Assembly (NCBI GenBank): GCA_934249275.1
Contig: CAKQKT010000044.1
Span: 1 to 14,639, forward strand
Reading direction: 5' to 3'
From: an uncultured Sutterella sp.
Lineage (GTDB): Bacteria; Pseudomonadota; Gammaproteobacteria; Burkholderiales; Burkholderiaceae_F
Length of the DNA: 14,639 bases
Shown here piece by piece: positions 14,273-14,639 of this stretch (positions are counted from its first letter, which is position 1; the number at the start of each line of letters is the position of its first letter). The translations under genes were made by a program, and so were the position numbers. The notes under the pieces are model-generated. The model searched no databases and had not been told where the DNA came from. It was given only the letters and a program-made list of their open reading frames with translations.

Positions 14273-14299
14273 ATGTTCAATTTCTGGAGGACGGGATAA
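14273..14299 (+). CDS. Possible 8-residue micro-ORF (leader)
   Basis: ATG to TAA encodes MFNFWRTG. GGGAG at 14261-14265 sits seven bases before the ATG. It is the first of three tandem start codons that each have a purine-rich ribosome binding site. It may be a leader peptide controlling the 47-residue gene, or chance. Confidence 0.25.
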   Translation: MFNFWRTG

Positions 14300-14300
14300 C

Positions 14301-14330
14301 ATGAAGTTGGACCGAAAGGAAAGACAGTGA
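14301..14330 (+). CDS. Possible 9-residue micro-ORF (leader)
   Basis: ATG to TGA encodes MKLDRKERQ. It starts two bases after the previous micro-ORF stop, and GGAGG (14286-14290) lies inside that micro-ORF, ten bases before the ATG. The next gene's GGAGG follows five bases after its stop. Confidence 0.25.
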   Translation: MKLDRKERQ

Positions 14331-14345
14331 TTTTGGAGGTTCAAC

Positions 14346-14489
14346 ATGCGCACAGGCAAAGACAACAAGGGATGGGGGCAGATCCTTCTTTTCGTCATCT
14401 TCCTGATTTTCCTTGCGCTTGTGCTCAAGGGCATGAGCTGGTGTATCGGCGGCGTCTGCGACGTCGGAACGGACATGCTGCTCAAGTAA
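14346..14489 (+). CDS. 47-residue single-span membrane protein of unknown function
   Basis: Encodes MRTGKDNKGWGQ, then a strongly hydrophobic segment ILLFVIFLIFLALVL (about 13-27), then KGMSWCIGGVCDVGTDMLLK. The N-terminus is basic, so the tail with Cys33 and Cys38 probably faces the periplasm, where the two cysteines (C-x4-C) could form a disulphide. A canonical GGAGG lies six bases before the ATG, and a terminator follows 51 bases after the stop, which together make this small gene credible. I do not recognise a family. Possible roles include a small membrane-protein modulator or a toxin-like peptide; neither is supported by more than size and topology. Confidence 0.65.
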   Translation: MRTGKDNKGWGQILLFVIFLIFLALVLKGMSWCIGGVCDVGTDMLLK

Positions 14490-14511
14490 TAGATTGGATG
14501 AAATAATTTGC

Positions 14512-14568
14512 ATCCCGCGGAAGATGTGCGGGATTTCAGAAAGGCGCTGGAGAGAAGGCGCCTTTTTT
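14512..14568 (+). terminator. Hairpin and intrinsic terminator of the 47-residue gene
   Basis: A first stem ATCCCGC/GCGGGAT (14512-14518, 14528-14534) is followed by AAGGCGC/GCGCCTT (14541-14547, 14558-14564) with six T at 14563-14568. The second hairpin is the terminator. Beyond it, to the window end, I see nothing supportable. Confidence 0.82.
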
Positions 14569-14639
14569 GGCTCTTCCGACTTTTTGGGGTAACCAGGCGC
14601 ATTGGTCGATGTCAGAACTGGCTCTTGAGAAGGAAACGG

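Noticed and set aside
14120..14602. A 156-codon minus-strand frame over the right-edge small genes
   Set aside because: No ribosome binding site and Ser/Leu-rich shadow composition; it runs against two plus-strand hairpins and the 47-residue gene with its canonical GGAGG.

Overview
The window reads as a chromosomal piece of a GC-rich proteobacterium, probably a betaproteobacterium of the Burkholderiales. A Sutterellaceae-like gut or host-associated anaerobe is my best guess. That guess rests on the PpsA/PpsR pair, the combination of molybdate transport with a TorD-type chaperone, and the short AT-poor intergenic regions. It is inference; there is no rRNA or marker gene here to fix it. No tRNA, rRNA, CRISPR array, insertion sequence or phage gene was seen.

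Layout. (1) 183-4020, minus strand: a TorD-family molybdoenzyme chaperone, then a compact molybdate-type ABC importer in the order ATPase, binding protein, permease, then PpsR, which regulates PEP synthase, ending in a strong terminator at the left edge. (2) 4269-6641, plus strand: ppsA, with the Thr/His/Cys residues that PpsR and catalysis need. (3) 6754-7137: a self-contained unit with a consensus-like promoter overlapped by a near-perfect Fur box, a 65-residue hydrophobic protein and a terminator. (4) 7278-8751: an NfeD-like protein and an SPFH/QmcA-type membrane scaffold protein. (5) 8836-10689: four tightly packed genes of unknown function. Three look like diverged tandem relatives, one with a Cys-rich N-terminus; the fourth has a possible ribbon-helix-helix segment. 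(6) 10775-12378, minus strand: a secreted chalcone-isomerase-like protein and an EamA-family transporter. (7) 12670-13959, plus strand: a ferric-reductase-like membrane flavocytochrome split by one in-frame amber codon. (8) 14261-14568: a small transcription unit with two micro-ORFs and a 47-residue single-span membrane protein, closed by a terminator.

How the genes may work together: PpsR and PpsA form a known regulator/target pair for gluconeogenic PEP synthesis, here separated by the molybdate genes. The TorD-like chaperone beside the molybdate importer suggests a link between molybdenum supply and molybdoenzyme maturation. Iron appears twice, as the Fur-controlled small protein and the haem/flavin reductase, but these are separate units. 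The least explained parts, and the best candidates for something undescribed, are the four-gene operon at 8836-10689, the Fur-controlled small membrane protein, and the stacked micro-ORF unit at the right edge.
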